Assembly: GCF_008370495.1 (NCBI RefSeq)
Contig: NZ_VTUX01000001.1
Coordinates: forward strand, 310,001-374,000
Length of the DNA stretch: 64,000 nt
Source: Pseudohalioglobus sediminis
GTDB taxonomy: Bacteria; Pseudomonadota; Gammaproteobacteria; Pseudomonadales; Halieaceae
Direction: 5' to 3'
The notes under the pieces are model-generated. The model saw only the letters and a list, made by a program, of their open reading frames with translations. It was not told the origin of the DNA and searched no databases. Below, piece after piece: positions 44,679-52,965 of the stretch; positions within the stretch are counted from its first letter, which is position 1, and each line of letters opens with the position of its first letter. The position numbers were made by a program, and so were the translations under genes.

Positions 44679-45784
44679 CAGTACAGCACCACCGAACGGA
44701 TACTCTCACCCGCATGCATCAGGTCGAAGGCCTTGTTGATGTCGTCCAGCGGCATGGTGTGGGTAATCAGGTCGTCAATATTGATGCGGCCATCCATGTA
44801 CCAGTCGACTATCCTAGGCACATCAGTGCGGCCGCGAGCGCCGCCGAAGGCAGTGCCCTTCCAGCTGCGCCCGGTCACCAGCTGGAACGGCCGCGTGGCA
44901 ATTTCCTGACCGGCGCCGGCCACACCGATAATGCAGCTCTCGCCCCAGCCCTTGTGACAGGCTTCCAGGGCCTGGCGCATGGTATTGACGTTGCCAATGC
45001 ACTCGAAGGTGTAATCGAGGCCACCGCCGGTGATTTCCACCAGGTGGCCCACCACGTCGTCCACATCATTCGGGTTGACGAAGTCGGTCATGCCAAACTG
45101 GCGCGCCAGCGGCACCTTGTCGGCATTGATATCAACACCGATGATGCGTGAAGCGCCCACCATCTTCGCACCCTGGATCACGTTGAGACCGATACCGCCA
45201 AGCCCCCACACCGCCACGGTAGAGCCCGGCTCGACTTTCATGGTGAATGCCACCGCGCCAATGCCGGTGGTGACGCCGCAGCCGATGTAGCAGATCTTGT
45301 CGAAGGGCGCGTCTTTTCGCACCCTGGCCAGGGCAATCTCCGGCATGACCGTATAGTTGGAGAAGGTGGAGCAGCCCATGTAGTGCAGGATGGGCTTGCC
45401 ATCGAGGGAGAAGCGGCTGGAGCCATCGGGCATCACGCCCTGCCCCTGGGTTTCGCGGATGGACTGGCACAGGTTGGTCTTGGGGTGCAGGCAGAAATCA
45501 CATTCACGACACTCCGGTGTATACAGCGGGATTACATGGTCCCCGGGTTGAAGGCTGGTGACCCCGGGGCCAACCTCAACCACCACACCCGCGCCTTCGT
45601 GGCCGAGGATCGCCGGGAAGGCACCTTCCGGGTCATCACCGGACAGGGTGAAAGCATCGGTATGGCAAACCCCGGTGGCCTTGATTTCCACCAGCACCTC
45701 GCCGGCGCGGGGGCCATCCAGGTCCACCTCGACAATTTCCAGCGGTTTTCCCGCTTCAAAGGCTACCGCGGCGCGTGTTTTCAT
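44678..45784 (-). CDS. adhC: S-(hydroxymethyl)glutathione dehydrogenase (class III alcohol dehydrogenase)
   Basis: A 368-residue zinc-dependent dehydrogenase that oxidises the spontaneous adduct of formaldehyde and glutathione with NAD+. Motifs are [23 protein letters not shown], the structural zinc cysteines in CRECDFC...NLC, and the Rossmann motif [11 protein letters not shown], followed by VDIN. It is the first gene of the ten-gene leftward array and supplies S-formylglutathione to FghA. Confidence 0.96.
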   Translation of the reverse strand: MKTRAAVAFEAGKPLEIVEVDLDGPRAGEVLVEIKATGVCHTDAFTLSGDDPEGAFPAILGHEGAGVVVEVGPGVTSLQPGDHVIPLYTPECRECDFCLHPKTNLCQSIRETQGQGVMPDGSSRFSLDGKPILHYMGCSTFSNYTVMPEIALARVRKDAPFDKICYIGCGVTTGIGAVAFTMKVEPGSTVAVWGLGGIGLNVIQGAKMVGASRIIGVDINADKVPLARQFGMTDFVNPNDVDDVVGHLVEITGGGLDYTFECIGNVNTMRQALEACHKGWGESCIIGVAGAGQEIATRPFQLVTGRSWKGTAFGGARGRTDVPRIVDWYMDGRINIDDLITHTMPLDDINKAFDLMHAGESIRSVVLY

Positions 45785-45838
45785 GGGCTGCTCCCTGTTT
45801 CCTTAAAGAGCAACAAGTCTACAAGCAAACCCGTCTCG

Positions 45839-45852
45839 TATGACAAGTCATA
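45839..45852. promoter_or_regulatory. Inverted repeat upstream of adhC
   Basis: TATGAC-AA-GTCATA is a perfect inverted repeat with a two-base centre, 55 bases upstream of the adhC ATG. It also lies 107 bases upstream of the divergent crotonase gene. It could bind a regulator of the formaldehyde array. No matching regulator gene is adjacent. Confidence 0.4.
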
Positions 45853-45903
45853 TCCGATATTTTTGTTTCCCATAGTGTGACCAGCCGCAGCCCGCTGGCA
45901 CTG

Positions 45904-45929
45904 TTGACGGTGGTATTTGCGGTTATACT
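45904..45929 (+). promoter_or_regulatory. Possible promoter of the crotonase gene
   Basis: TTGACG (45904-45909) and TATACT (45924-45929) resemble -35 and -10 boxes and end about 30 bases before the ATG. The spacer is only 14 bases, which is short for sigma-70, so the -35 assignment is doubtful. Confidence 0.35.
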
Positions 45930-45959
45930 CCCAGACCCCGACTGTTACGGAGACAAGAC

Positions 45960-46784
45960 ATGACCGAACTGGTCACTATCGACATTCACGATCACGTCGC
46001 CCATGTGCGCCTTAATCGGCCGGAAAAAATGAACGCCCTGAACTGGGACATGTTCGATGCCATCAACGCCGCCGGCGATGCGGTGAGCCAGGACAAATCC
46101 ATTCGCGCGGTAGTGCTGTCCGGCGAAGGCCGCGGTTTTTGCGCCGGGCTCGATCTGGAAAACTTTGCCGGCGGACTGGGCAAGGACCCCTTCGGCGAGG
46201 GGCGCGGCGGCTTCTGGCCAAATTATTACCAGCAGCCCGCCTACGTGTGGAGGCAGGTGCCCGTGCCGGTCATTTGCGCCATTCACGGCGTCGCCTACGG
46301 CGGCGGTTTCCAGATCGCCATGGGTGCCGATATCCGTATCGCCCACCCGCAGAGCAAGCTCTCGGTGATGGAGATCAAGTGGGGCCTGATTCCCGACATG
46401 TCCGCGTCGCAGACACTGCGCGACCTGGTACGTCTGGATGTGGCCAAGGAACTCACCTTCAGCGGCCGTGTCGTGGAAGCGGCAGAAGCCCTGTCGCTGG
46501 GCCTGCTCACCCGGGTGGATGAAGACCCGGTCACCGCCGCCCTGGACATGGCCCGGGACATTGCCGGGCGCAACCCCGACGCTATCACCCTCGGCAAGTA
46601 CCTGCTCGACAACGCCTGGCACGGCGACGACGAAGCAGGCCTGCGCCTGGAGGAAGTCCTGCAGGCAAGGATTATCGGCAAGAACAACCAGATGGAGGCG
46701 GTCATGTCCGCCATGGAAAAACGCGAGGCCAACTATACGCCCCGTGCGATCGACACTTTCAATGACCTCAAGGATATCGGCTGA
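45960..46784 (+). CDS. Enoyl-CoA hydratase/isomerase (crotonase) family protein
   Basis: A 274-residue crotonase-fold protein. Oxyanion-hole and active-site segments are GRGFCAGLDLENF and AIHGVAYGGGFQIAMGADIRIA, followed by KWGLIPDMSASQTL. Residues Asp and Glu, which act as acid and base in different crotonases, are not fully those of canonical enoyl-CoA hydratase, so an isomerase or hydrolase is possible. It shares one base with the downstream glutathione transferase gene. The ATG is preceded by TTACGGAG. Confidence 0.88.
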   Translation: MTELVTIDIHDHVAHVRLNRPEKMNALNWDMFDAINAAGDAVSQDKSIRAVVLSGEGRGFCAGLDLENFAGGLGKDPFGEGRGGFWPNYYQQPAYVWRQVPVPVICAIHGVAYGGGFQIAMGADIRIAHPQSKLSVMEIKWGLIPDMSASQTLRDLVRLDVAKELTFSGRVVEAAEALSLGLLTRVDEDPVTAALDMARDIAGRNPDAITLGKYLLDNAWHGDDEAGLRLEEVLQARIIGKNNQMEAVMSAMEKREANYTPRAIDTFNDLKDIG

Positions 46785-47626
46785 TGACGGACAACAGTTA
46801 CCAACCACCCAGGGTCTGGACCTGGGAACCCGACGCAGACAACGGCGGACGCTTCGCCAGCATCAACCGCCCGGTTGCCGGCGCCACCCATGACAAGCCC
46901 CGCCCGGTGGGCAAACACCCCCTGCAACTGTATTCGCTGGCCACCCCCAACGGGATCAAGGTCACCGTGCTGCTGGAGGAATTGCTGGCTCTGGGATTCG
47001 AGGGCGCGGAGTACGATGCGTACCTGATCAACATCCTGGAAGGCGACCAGTTCAGCAGCGGTTTTGTCGAGGCCAACCCCAACTCCAAGATTCCCGCGCT
47101 GGTGGACCATAGCACCAACCCGCCTACGCGGGTGTTCGAGTCCGGCGCGATCCTGCTGTACCTGGCGGAGAAATTCGGTGCCTTCCTGCCCACTGACGCC
47201 AGCCGCGCCGAGTGCCTGTCCTGGCTGTTCTGGCAGATGGGCAGCGCCCCCTATCTCGGCGGCGGTTTCGGCCACTTCTACGCGTACGCGCCGGAGAAGT
47301 GGGAATACCCTATCAACCGTTTCACCATGGAAGTGAAGCGCCAACTGGACGTGCTGGACAAGCGCCTCGCCGAGGTCCAATGGCTGGCGGGCGATGACTA
47401 CACCATTGCCGATATGGCCAACTGGCCCTGGTATGGCGTGCTGGTGACCGGTGAGACCTACAACGCCCAGGAATTTCTCGATGTGCAGTCCTACCAGCAT
47501 GTACTGCGCTGGGCGCGGGACGTGGAGGCAAGGCCCGCCGTGCAGCGCGGCCAGCGGGTCAACCGCGTCTGGGGCGAAGAAGCGGATCGCGTGCCGGAGC
47601 GCCACGACGCCAGCGATCTGGACTGA
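46784..47626 (+). CDS. Glutathione transferase, YghU-like disulfide reductase type
   Basis: A 280-residue protein with the long N-terminal extension of YghU (PPRVWTWEPDADNGGRFASI) before a thioredoxin-like domain. It includes TPNGIKVTVLLEEL, NPNSKIPALVD and FESGAILLYLAEK, then the all-helical domain with DYTIADMANWPW. E. coli YghU reduces disulfides using two glutathione molecules. It overlaps the crotonase stop by one base. The link between the two genes is not obvious. Confidence 0.9.
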   Translation: MTDNSYQPPRVWTWEPDADNGGRFASINRPVAGATHDKPRPVGKHPLQLYSLATPNGIKVTVLLEELLALGFEGAEYDAYLINILEGDQFSSGFVEANPNSKIPALVDHSTNPPTRVFESGAILLYLAEKFGAFLPTDASRAECLSWLFWQMGSAPYLGGGFGHFYAYAPEKWEYPINRFTMEVKRQLDVLDKRLAEVQWLAGDDYTIADMANWPWYGVLVTGETYNAQEFLDVQSYQHVLRWARDVEARPAVQRGQRVNRVWGEEADRVPERHDASDLD

Positions 47627-47649
47627 GCCTGCTGCGCGTATAAACCCGT

Positions 47650-48189
47650 ATGGAATCCACTGAGCCGGTAAAGCAGCAGAAGCGTATGGGGCTGGGCATG
47701 ATGGTGCTGGCCTGGCTTACACTGCTCGGCCTGGGCGCGCTGTTCTTCGGTGACGTACTGGAGCGCCAGTTCAATCCCAACCAGCAACTGGAAACGCGGC
47801 TTGCAGCCGACGGCGTGCGCGAGGTGGTGCTGCAGCGCAACCGCTTTGGCCACTATGTCACCAGCGGTGAAATCAACGGCAAGCCGGTCACCTTCATGCT
47901 GGACACGGGGGCTACCGGCGTTGCCATACCCGACGCGGTGGCGAAGCGACTGGGTGTGCCCCGGGGGCGCCCGTATCGCACCCAGACCGCCAACGGCACC
48001 GCTGTAAGCTATGCCGCGGTACTGGACTCCGTGGCCGTAGGCGATATCGAGCTCAACAACGTCAGCGCTGGCATCGCACCGGGCATGGGTATCGACCAGG
48101 TACTGCTGGGCATGTCCTTCCTAAAGCACATCGAGTTCACCCAGCGTGGCGATACGCTGATCCTGCGCCAGTTGTTACCGGCTTCCTGA
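47650..48189 (+). CDS. Membrane-anchored retropepsin-like aspartic protease
   Basis: A 179-residue protein with one N-terminal membrane helix (residues 15-35) and a clan AA aspartic-protease domain. The catalytic aspartate is Asp85 in MLDTGATGVAIP, and VLLGMSFLKHIEF is the typical second signature (G-M-S-F-L). This is the TIGR02281 type that probably acts as a dimer at the periplasmic face. Substrate is unknown. It lies 23 bases after the glutathione transferase gene. Confidence 0.88.
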   Translation: MESTEPVKQQKRMGLGMMVLAWLTLLGLGALFFGDVLERQFNPNQQLETRLAADGVREVVLQRNRFGHYVTSGEINGKPVTFMLDTGATGVAIPDAVAKRLGVPRGRPYRTQTANGTAVSYAAVLDSVAVGDIELNNVSAGIAPGMGIDQVLLGMSFLKHIEFTQRGDTLILRQLLPAS

Positions 48190-48205
48190 GCACCAGGCGT
48201 CAACG

Positions 48206-49237
48206 TCACGCCTGCCCTTCCATGCCCGCCAGCGCCGCCACCGCGTCAGCAATAGCGCGGTAGTCTGTCGCAGCCACTGGCGCCCCCCCCACCTGCTGCT
48301 GCAACCAGGCCAGCGACACGGCGGGAATCGTCAGCAGGTCCTGGGGATCGCGAATGCCGAGCTCGTCGTCTGCAGTGACGTCCTGTTCCACGGAAAAACC
48401 GGCCCGCTGCTCAAAACGCTCAACCTCGCCGGGCCTGATCACCACCAGCTGCCGATACAGCTCGCTGTGAAAGCGCAGCGGCGGGCCAGGCAGCGCCTTC
48501 AGCCGGCGCACCACGGCCTTGTCCTGCGCACAGGGCGTGGTGTAGTAGCGACGGTAAACGTAGAGCAACTGGATCGCATGCAGTGACAGGCTGACATTCA
48601 CCGGCCGGGCCGGCTGCGCCTGCGGGGCGGTAACGCCAAGCTGTGCCAGGAAATCCAGCACCACGTCTCCTTGCGGAAACAGCGCCTCGTCATACTTGTA
48701 TGAAATCACCTGCTCCGCGCCGAAAACCGCATCCTGCAGTTCGATGGTGCGACAATAGGCCAGGCGATAGGTCTGCATGAGTGAGGCCGCGGTGTGCTTG
48801 AGCTTTTCCTGGAAAGCACTTTCCATTCTCGCCTTCAGCGGGCGAAAGTACTGGTGCAGGGAAATGTCATCAAAGTGCGGGGCCAGCACATCGCGCAGGG
48901 ACTGCAGTTCTTCACTATTGAAGGTGCCGATTGACTCGGCAGACAGGATCGTCAACGGGGCTGTGACCGCGCTGGCCAGTTTGGTCAACTGCGCTTGTGC
49001 GCGCCGCCGCTTGACTTCGACCTCGTCGGCAGTGAGTTGCCGGTGGCGGAAGGCCGGCAATTCGGCGACGTCCTGCTTGAACGCCTGCAGCATCCACAGG
49101 GAGGAATTGGGGCGCTCCGCCCGGCAAAGGTAAGCCAGCCCCTCGATCTCATGTTGCCGCTCGAACAGATAGCGCTGGATGGCGGACGAACCGGTCTTGT
49201 GACTACCGGCATGAATGACAATGCGTTTACGGAGCAT
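48206..49237 (-). CDS. Sulfotransferase-like P-loop protein
   Basis: A 343-residue protein whose N-terminus, IVIHAGSHKTGSSAIQRYL, matches the 5'-phosphosulfate-binding loop (H-x-G-x-x-K-T-G-[ST]-[ST]) of sulfotransferases. A later ILSAESIG and a FRPLKARMESAFQEKLK-like stretch fit the 3'-phosphate region loosely. The C-terminal half shows no recognised domain. It may sulfate a surface polysaccharide or small molecule; I assign only the fold class. It starts three bases after the methyltransferase stop. Confidence 0.65.
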   Translation of the reverse strand: MLRKRIVIHAGSHKTGSSAIQRYLFERQHEIEGLAYLCRAERPNSSLWMLQAFKQDVAELPAFRHRQLTADEVEVKRRRAQAQLTKLASAVTAPLTILSAESIGTFNSEELQSLRDVLAPHFDDISLHQYFRPLKARMESAFQEKLKHTAASLMQTYRLAYCRTIELQDAVFGAEQVISYKYDEALFPQGDVVLDFLAQLGVTAPQAQPARPVNVSLSLHAIQLLYVYRRYYTTPCAQDKAVVRRLKALPGPPLRFHSELYRQLVVIRPGEVERFEQRAGFSVEQDVTADDELGIRDPQDLLTIPAVSLAWLQQQVGGAPVAATDYRAIADAVAALAGMEGQA

Positions 49238-49239
49238 GC

Positions 49240-49992
49240 CTAGCCCGCAACACGCGCGATATACATGCCGTAGCCATAGTACGACTGGTGCGCGCGGTAC
49301 AAGGCAATTTCTTCCTGCTCCGCGGCTACCAGGTTGCGCGCCGCGGGATCATTTTCATGCCGCGCCAGGAAAGCGGGAAACGCCTCCTGCAGGGGCAGGT
49401 AATAGTTTTCCAGCCAACAGTCCGCAGGCAGGGAAAAATACGCCTGCAGGTCGTAGCCGTTCGCCTCGAGTTGCGCCAGCTTCGCGCCGGCACTGGCTAT
49501 TTCGGGATAGGCATCGAGCCAGTAGCGCTCCAGGGCCTCTGGGCGCGAGCCGGTCAGCCAGGTGATCTCCGATACCACCAGCGTCCCACCCGGCTTGAGG
49601 AAGCGGCGCCAGGCCCTGATGCCGTCGACAAAACCCATGTTATAAATCGCACCCTCGGACCAGATCAGGTCGAACTCGGCATCGGCGAAGGGCAGCGACT
49701 CCATGGCACACACCAACGGGTGCACACGCTCTGACAGGCTCTGCTCGCGCGCTGCGGCGTCAAGTTGACCGATAAACTCAGCAGCAAAATCCACCGCCGT
49801 CACATCAGCCCCGAACTGCGCCGCCAGCTGCAGGGCGGCAGCACCGGTGCCGCAGCCGATATCGGCAACGCGCAAGCCGCGCGCCGTGTCCAGGCCGGCA
49901 AGCGTCATGGCCCGGGCCGTTACCGCGGCGCTGCCTGGCCCCTGGCGGTGCTGGTGCCGGTGCAGATCAATAAGCAGGGCCAGGTCATCCAT
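49240..49992 (-). CDS. Class I SAM-dependent methyltransferase
   Basis: A 250-residue methyltransferase. The SAM-binding motif I is VADIGCGTG, followed by the acidic loop VTAVDF, motif II-like EFDLIWSEGAIYNM and motif III-like LKPGGTLVVSEITW. GGAGGT just upstream supports the ATG at 49992 over the longer frame from 50043. The substrate is unknown. It is cotranscribed with the sulfotransferase-like gene and divergent from the haloalkane dehalogenase. Confidence 0.88.
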   Translation of the reverse strand: MDDLALLIDLHRHQHRQGPGSAAVTARAMTLAGLDTARGLRVADIGCGTGAAALQLAAQFGADVTAVDFAAEFIGQLDAAAREQSLSERVHPLVCAMESLPFADAEFDLIWSEGAIYNMGFVDGIRAWRRFLKPGGTLVVSEITWLTGSRPEALERYWLDAYPEIASAGAKLAQLEANGYDLQAYFSLPADCWLENYYLPLQEAFPAFLARHENDPAARNLVAAEQEEIALYRAHQSYYGYGMYIARVAG

Positions 49993-50156
49993 GCGGTACC
50001 TCCAGGTTGTTGCATACACAGCCACACAGTGTTCTCGGCGCACAGTCTAACATCAGCCCGTCGCGAGTTTATAAGCTATGCTGTGTAGCAAGGACCACCG
50101 GGCCAGGGCGACCACCGCATCAGCGCGAGCTGCCCTGGCCAGCAATAGGAGAGCAG

Positions 50157-51068
50157 ATGCAATACCTGAGAACACCGGACCAGCGTTTCGAAGGCCTGAA
50201 AGACTACACCTTCAATCCCCACTACCTGCAGGTCAGCGATACCGAAGACGGCGAGTTGCGCGTGCACTACCTGGATGAGGGCCCGCGTGATGCCGACCCC
50301 GTATTGCTGCTGCATGGCGAGCCATCCTGGAGCTACCTGTACCGCAAGATGATCCCGCCCCTGGTCGCTGCCGGCCACCGGGTGATAGCCCCCGACCTGG
50401 TGGGCTTTGGCCGCTCCGATAAACCCACCCGGCGCGAGGACTACACCTACCAGCGCCACGTCGACTGGATGCAGTCAGTGCTCGATCAGCTGCAGTTGCA
50501 ACACATCACCCTGTTCTGCCAGGACTGGGGTGGCTTGATCGGCCTGCGCCTGGTGGCGGAAAACCCGGCTCGTTTCGCGCGCGTGGTGGCGGGAAACACC
50601 ATGCTGCCAACCGGTGATCACGACCTGGGCCAGGCATTCCTTGACTGGCGTGACTTCTCGCAACGCGTTGACACCTTCCCGGTGAGCACGATCATCGATG
50701 GTGCCACTACCACTGCGTTAAGTGCAGAGACCCTGCACGCCTATGATGCGCCTTTTCCCGATGAAACCTACAAAGAAGGCGCCCGGCAGTTTCCCATGCT
50801 GGTGCCCGCCACAGTGGATGATCCGGCCTGCGCGCAAAACCGCGCTGCCTGGGAGGTGCTGAAGCAATGGCAGAAGCCATTCCTGACCAGTTTCAGCGAC
50901 TCGGACCCGGTGACCGCCGGCGCCGAGACGGTAATGCAGAAACTGATCCCCGGCTGCGAGGGCCAGCCCCATATCACCATCGAAAACGGTGGCCACTTCC
51001 TGCAGGAGGACCAGGGCGAGGTACTGGCGGACGTGATCAACCGCTTCATCGCCGACAACCCGCGGTAA
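50157..51068 (+). CDS. Haloalkane dehalogenase (subfamily HLD-I type)
   Basis: A 303-residue alpha/beta hydrolase that hydrolyses carbon-halogen bonds. HGEPSWSYLYR (oxyanion hole), the nucleophile Asp123 with halide-binding Trp124 in CQDWGG, an additional candidate Trp164, the acid Asp250 in SDSDP and the base His280 in GGHFLQ match DhlA/DhmA-type haloalkane dehalogenases. The acid after the seventh strand marks HLD-I. The ATG at 50157 follows TAGGAG. Its natural substrate is not given by the sequence; marine bromoalkanes and haloalkanes are possible. Confidence 0.9.
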   Translation: MQYLRTPDQRFEGLKDYTFNPHYLQVSDTEDGELRVHYLDEGPRDADPVLLLHGEPSWSYLYRKMIPPLVAAGHRVIAPDLVGFGRSDKPTRREDYTYQRHVDWMQSVLDQLQLQHITLFCQDWGGLIGLRLVAENPARFARVVAGNTMLPTGDHDLGQAFLDWRDFSQRVDTFPVSTIIDGATTTALSAETLHAYDAPFPDETYKEGARQFPMLVPATVDDPACAQNRAAWEVLKQWQKPFLTSFSDSDPVTAGAETVMQKLIPGCEGQPHITIENGGHFLQEDQGEVLADVINRFIADNPR

Positions 51069-51081
51069 GCGCAGCCCGCCG

Positions 51082-52887
51082 TCAGAACCAGTCGTTGTGC
51101 ATGCCCAGGCAAGTGTCGTCCAGGCGCCGCAGCAGCTGCGCCCAGACTTCCGTCTCGGGCAGCTCATAGCGGAAGAAGTAACGCATCGCCTGCAGCTTGC
51201 CGCGATAGAACGCCGCGTCAGCATCGTGCGGCGAGTTCGCCAGCGCCTCTGCCGCCACTATTGCCTGCTTCAACCACATCCAGGCAATAACCACATGCCC
51301 GAACATGTCCAGGTACTTGACCGAGTTGGCCAACACCAGGTCGATATCCTGCTCCAGCATGCTGCCCAGCAGAAACTCGGTGGTGCTGTTGAGTGTGTCC
51401 ACGGATGCCTGTAGTTCACCGGCAAATGCGGACAGTTCCGCGACCTGCTGCGCCCGGGAGATGGTCTCGCCAATAGCCTGCAAACAGGCGCGGTAGCCGG
51501 CGAGCTTGTTCTGCGGCACCTTGCGCGCCAGCAGGTCCAGGGACTGTATACCGGTAGTGCCCTCGTGGATGGGGTTGAGGCGGTTGTCCCGGTACATCAG
51601 CTCCACCGGGTGCTCATTGACATAGCCGGAGCCGCCGAGCACCTGGATCGCATAGTAGTTCGCTTTCGGGCCATACTCCGAGGGCCAGGACTTGATGATC
51701 GGTGTCAGGAAGTCCAGCAATTCATGCGCCGTTGCGCGCTCCGCTTCCGTGGGCGCGGTGCGCTCATCGTCCGCCAGCTGCGTACCCAGCAGGCACAAGG
51801 CATACGCCCCCTCGGCATAGGCCTTCTGCGCCAGCAGCATGCGCTTCACATCCGCGTGCTCGATGATGTTCACCGGCGGCGACAGGGGATCCTTGGAGGA
51901 AGGCAGCCGGCCCTGCGGGCGCTCCTTCGCGTAGTCCAGTGAATACTGGTAACCGCAAAGTGCAGTGGTTGCCGCCATGGTTCCCACCATGATGCGCGCC
52001 TCGTTCATCATGTGGAACATGTACATGAGGCCACGGTTTTCCTCTCCCACCAGGTAGCCCACGGCGCCGTCCTTTTCGCCAAAGTTGAGCGCCGTGGAGG
52101 TTTGCCCGCGCCCGCCCATCTTGTGAAACAGGCCGGCGAGTTGCACGTCGTTGCGCGCGCCCAGGCTGCCATCTTCGTTGACCAGGAACTTGGGCACGAT
52201 AAACAGCGAGATACCCTTGACGCCCTTTGGCGCGCCTTTCACCCGCGCCAGCACCAGGTGCACGATGTTCTCACTGAGCTCGTGGTCACCGCCGGAAATC
52301 CATATCTTGTTGCCGGTGATACGGTAAGTGCCGTCTGCCTGCGGCACCGCGCTGGTGGTCAGGTCAGCCAGGCTGGAACCCGCGCCCGGCTCACTCATGG
52401 CCATGGTGCCGGCGAAGCGCCCGGTGCGCTGCGGCTCGACCCAGGTACGGATCTGTTCTTCGCTGCCGTGGGCCTCGATCAGGTTGGCATTGGCGTTGGT
52501 CAGGCCGATATAGCCCATGGTGGTGCTGCCCGCGGCATTCAGGTAGGCAAACACGGCGGACGTGGCCAGTGCCGGCAACTGCATCCCACCCAACTCGTAA
52601 TCTGCGCCCGGCGATGCCAGGCCGGCCTCGATCACCGCATCCAGTGCCTGCTGGATTTCCGGGATCATCTGTACCTTCTCACCATCGAAGGTAGGCTGGT
52701 GGGTGTCCACCTTCTGGCGGTAGGGCAGGAAATACTTTTCCGCAATGGCCTGCGACACATCCAGGGCCGCGTCGATGGTTTCGCGATTGTGGTCGCTGTA
52801 GCGTTCCCGGCTCAGGCATTGCTCCACGTCGAACAACTCATAGAGCATGAATTCCAGGTCACGGCGATCAAGCAGGGGGGCTGGCAT
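51082..52887 (-). CDS. Acyl-CoA dehydrogenase (DmdC/FadE-like)
   Basis: A 601-residue flavoprotein of the large acyl-CoA dehydrogenase type with an extra C-terminal domain. Motifs are GTMAMSEPGAGSSLADL, GNKIWISGGDHE, LFIVPKF, and the active-site region LNPIHEGTTGIQSLDLLARKV, whose Glu is the catalytic base. This long type includes 3-methylmercaptopropionyl-CoA dehydrogenase (DmdC) and C-terminally extended FadE relatives; I cannot distinguish the two from sequence alone. The start has TGAGGAGT upstream and lies only 24 bases after the terminator at 52911-52953. Confidence 0.88.
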   Translation of the reverse strand: MPAPLLDRRDLEFMLYELFDVEQCLSRERYSDHNRETIDAALDVSQAIAEKYFLPYRQKVDTHQPTFDGEKVQMIPEIQQALDAVIEAGLASPGADYELGGMQLPALATSAVFAYLNAAGSTTMGYIGLTNANANLIEAHGSEEQIRTWVEPQRTGRFAGTMAMSEPGAGSSLADLTTSAVPQADGTYRITGNKIWISGGDHELSENIVHLVLARVKGAPKGVKGISLFIVPKFLVNEDGSLGARNDVQLAGLFHKMGGRGQTSTALNFGEKDGAVGYLVGEENRGLMYMFHMMNEARIMVGTMAATTALCGYQYSLDYAKERPQGRLPSSKDPLSPPVNIIEHADVKRMLLAQKAYAEGAYALCLLGTQLADDERTAPTEAERATAHELLDFLTPIIKSWPSEYGPKANYYAIQVLGGSGYVNEHPVELMYRDNRLNPIHEGTTGIQSLDLLARKVPQNKLAGYRACLQAIGETISRAQQVAELSAFAGELQASVDTLNSTTEFLLGSMLEQDIDLVLANSVKYLDMFGHVVIAWMWLKQAIVAAEALANSPHDADAAFYRGKLQAMRYFFRYELPETEVWAQLLRRLDDTCLGMHNDWF

Positions 52888-52910
52888 GGCAACTCCTCAG
52901 TGGATAATTT

Positions 52911-52953
52911 AAAAGAAAAAAAGCGTGAGCGGGCGACCGGGGAGTCACCCGCT
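52911..52953 (-). terminator. Rho-independent terminator between quinone oxidoreductase and acyl-CoA dehydrogenase
   Basis: On the minus strand AGCGGGTGAC and GTCGCCCGCT form a 10-bp stem (one wobble pair, 6-base loop), followed by CACGC and then seven T, C and four T. It lies 13 bases after the quinone oxidoreductase stop and 24 bases before the acyl-CoA dehydrogenase ATG. Confidence 0.82.
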
Positions 52954-52965
52954 GTGGACACAGCG

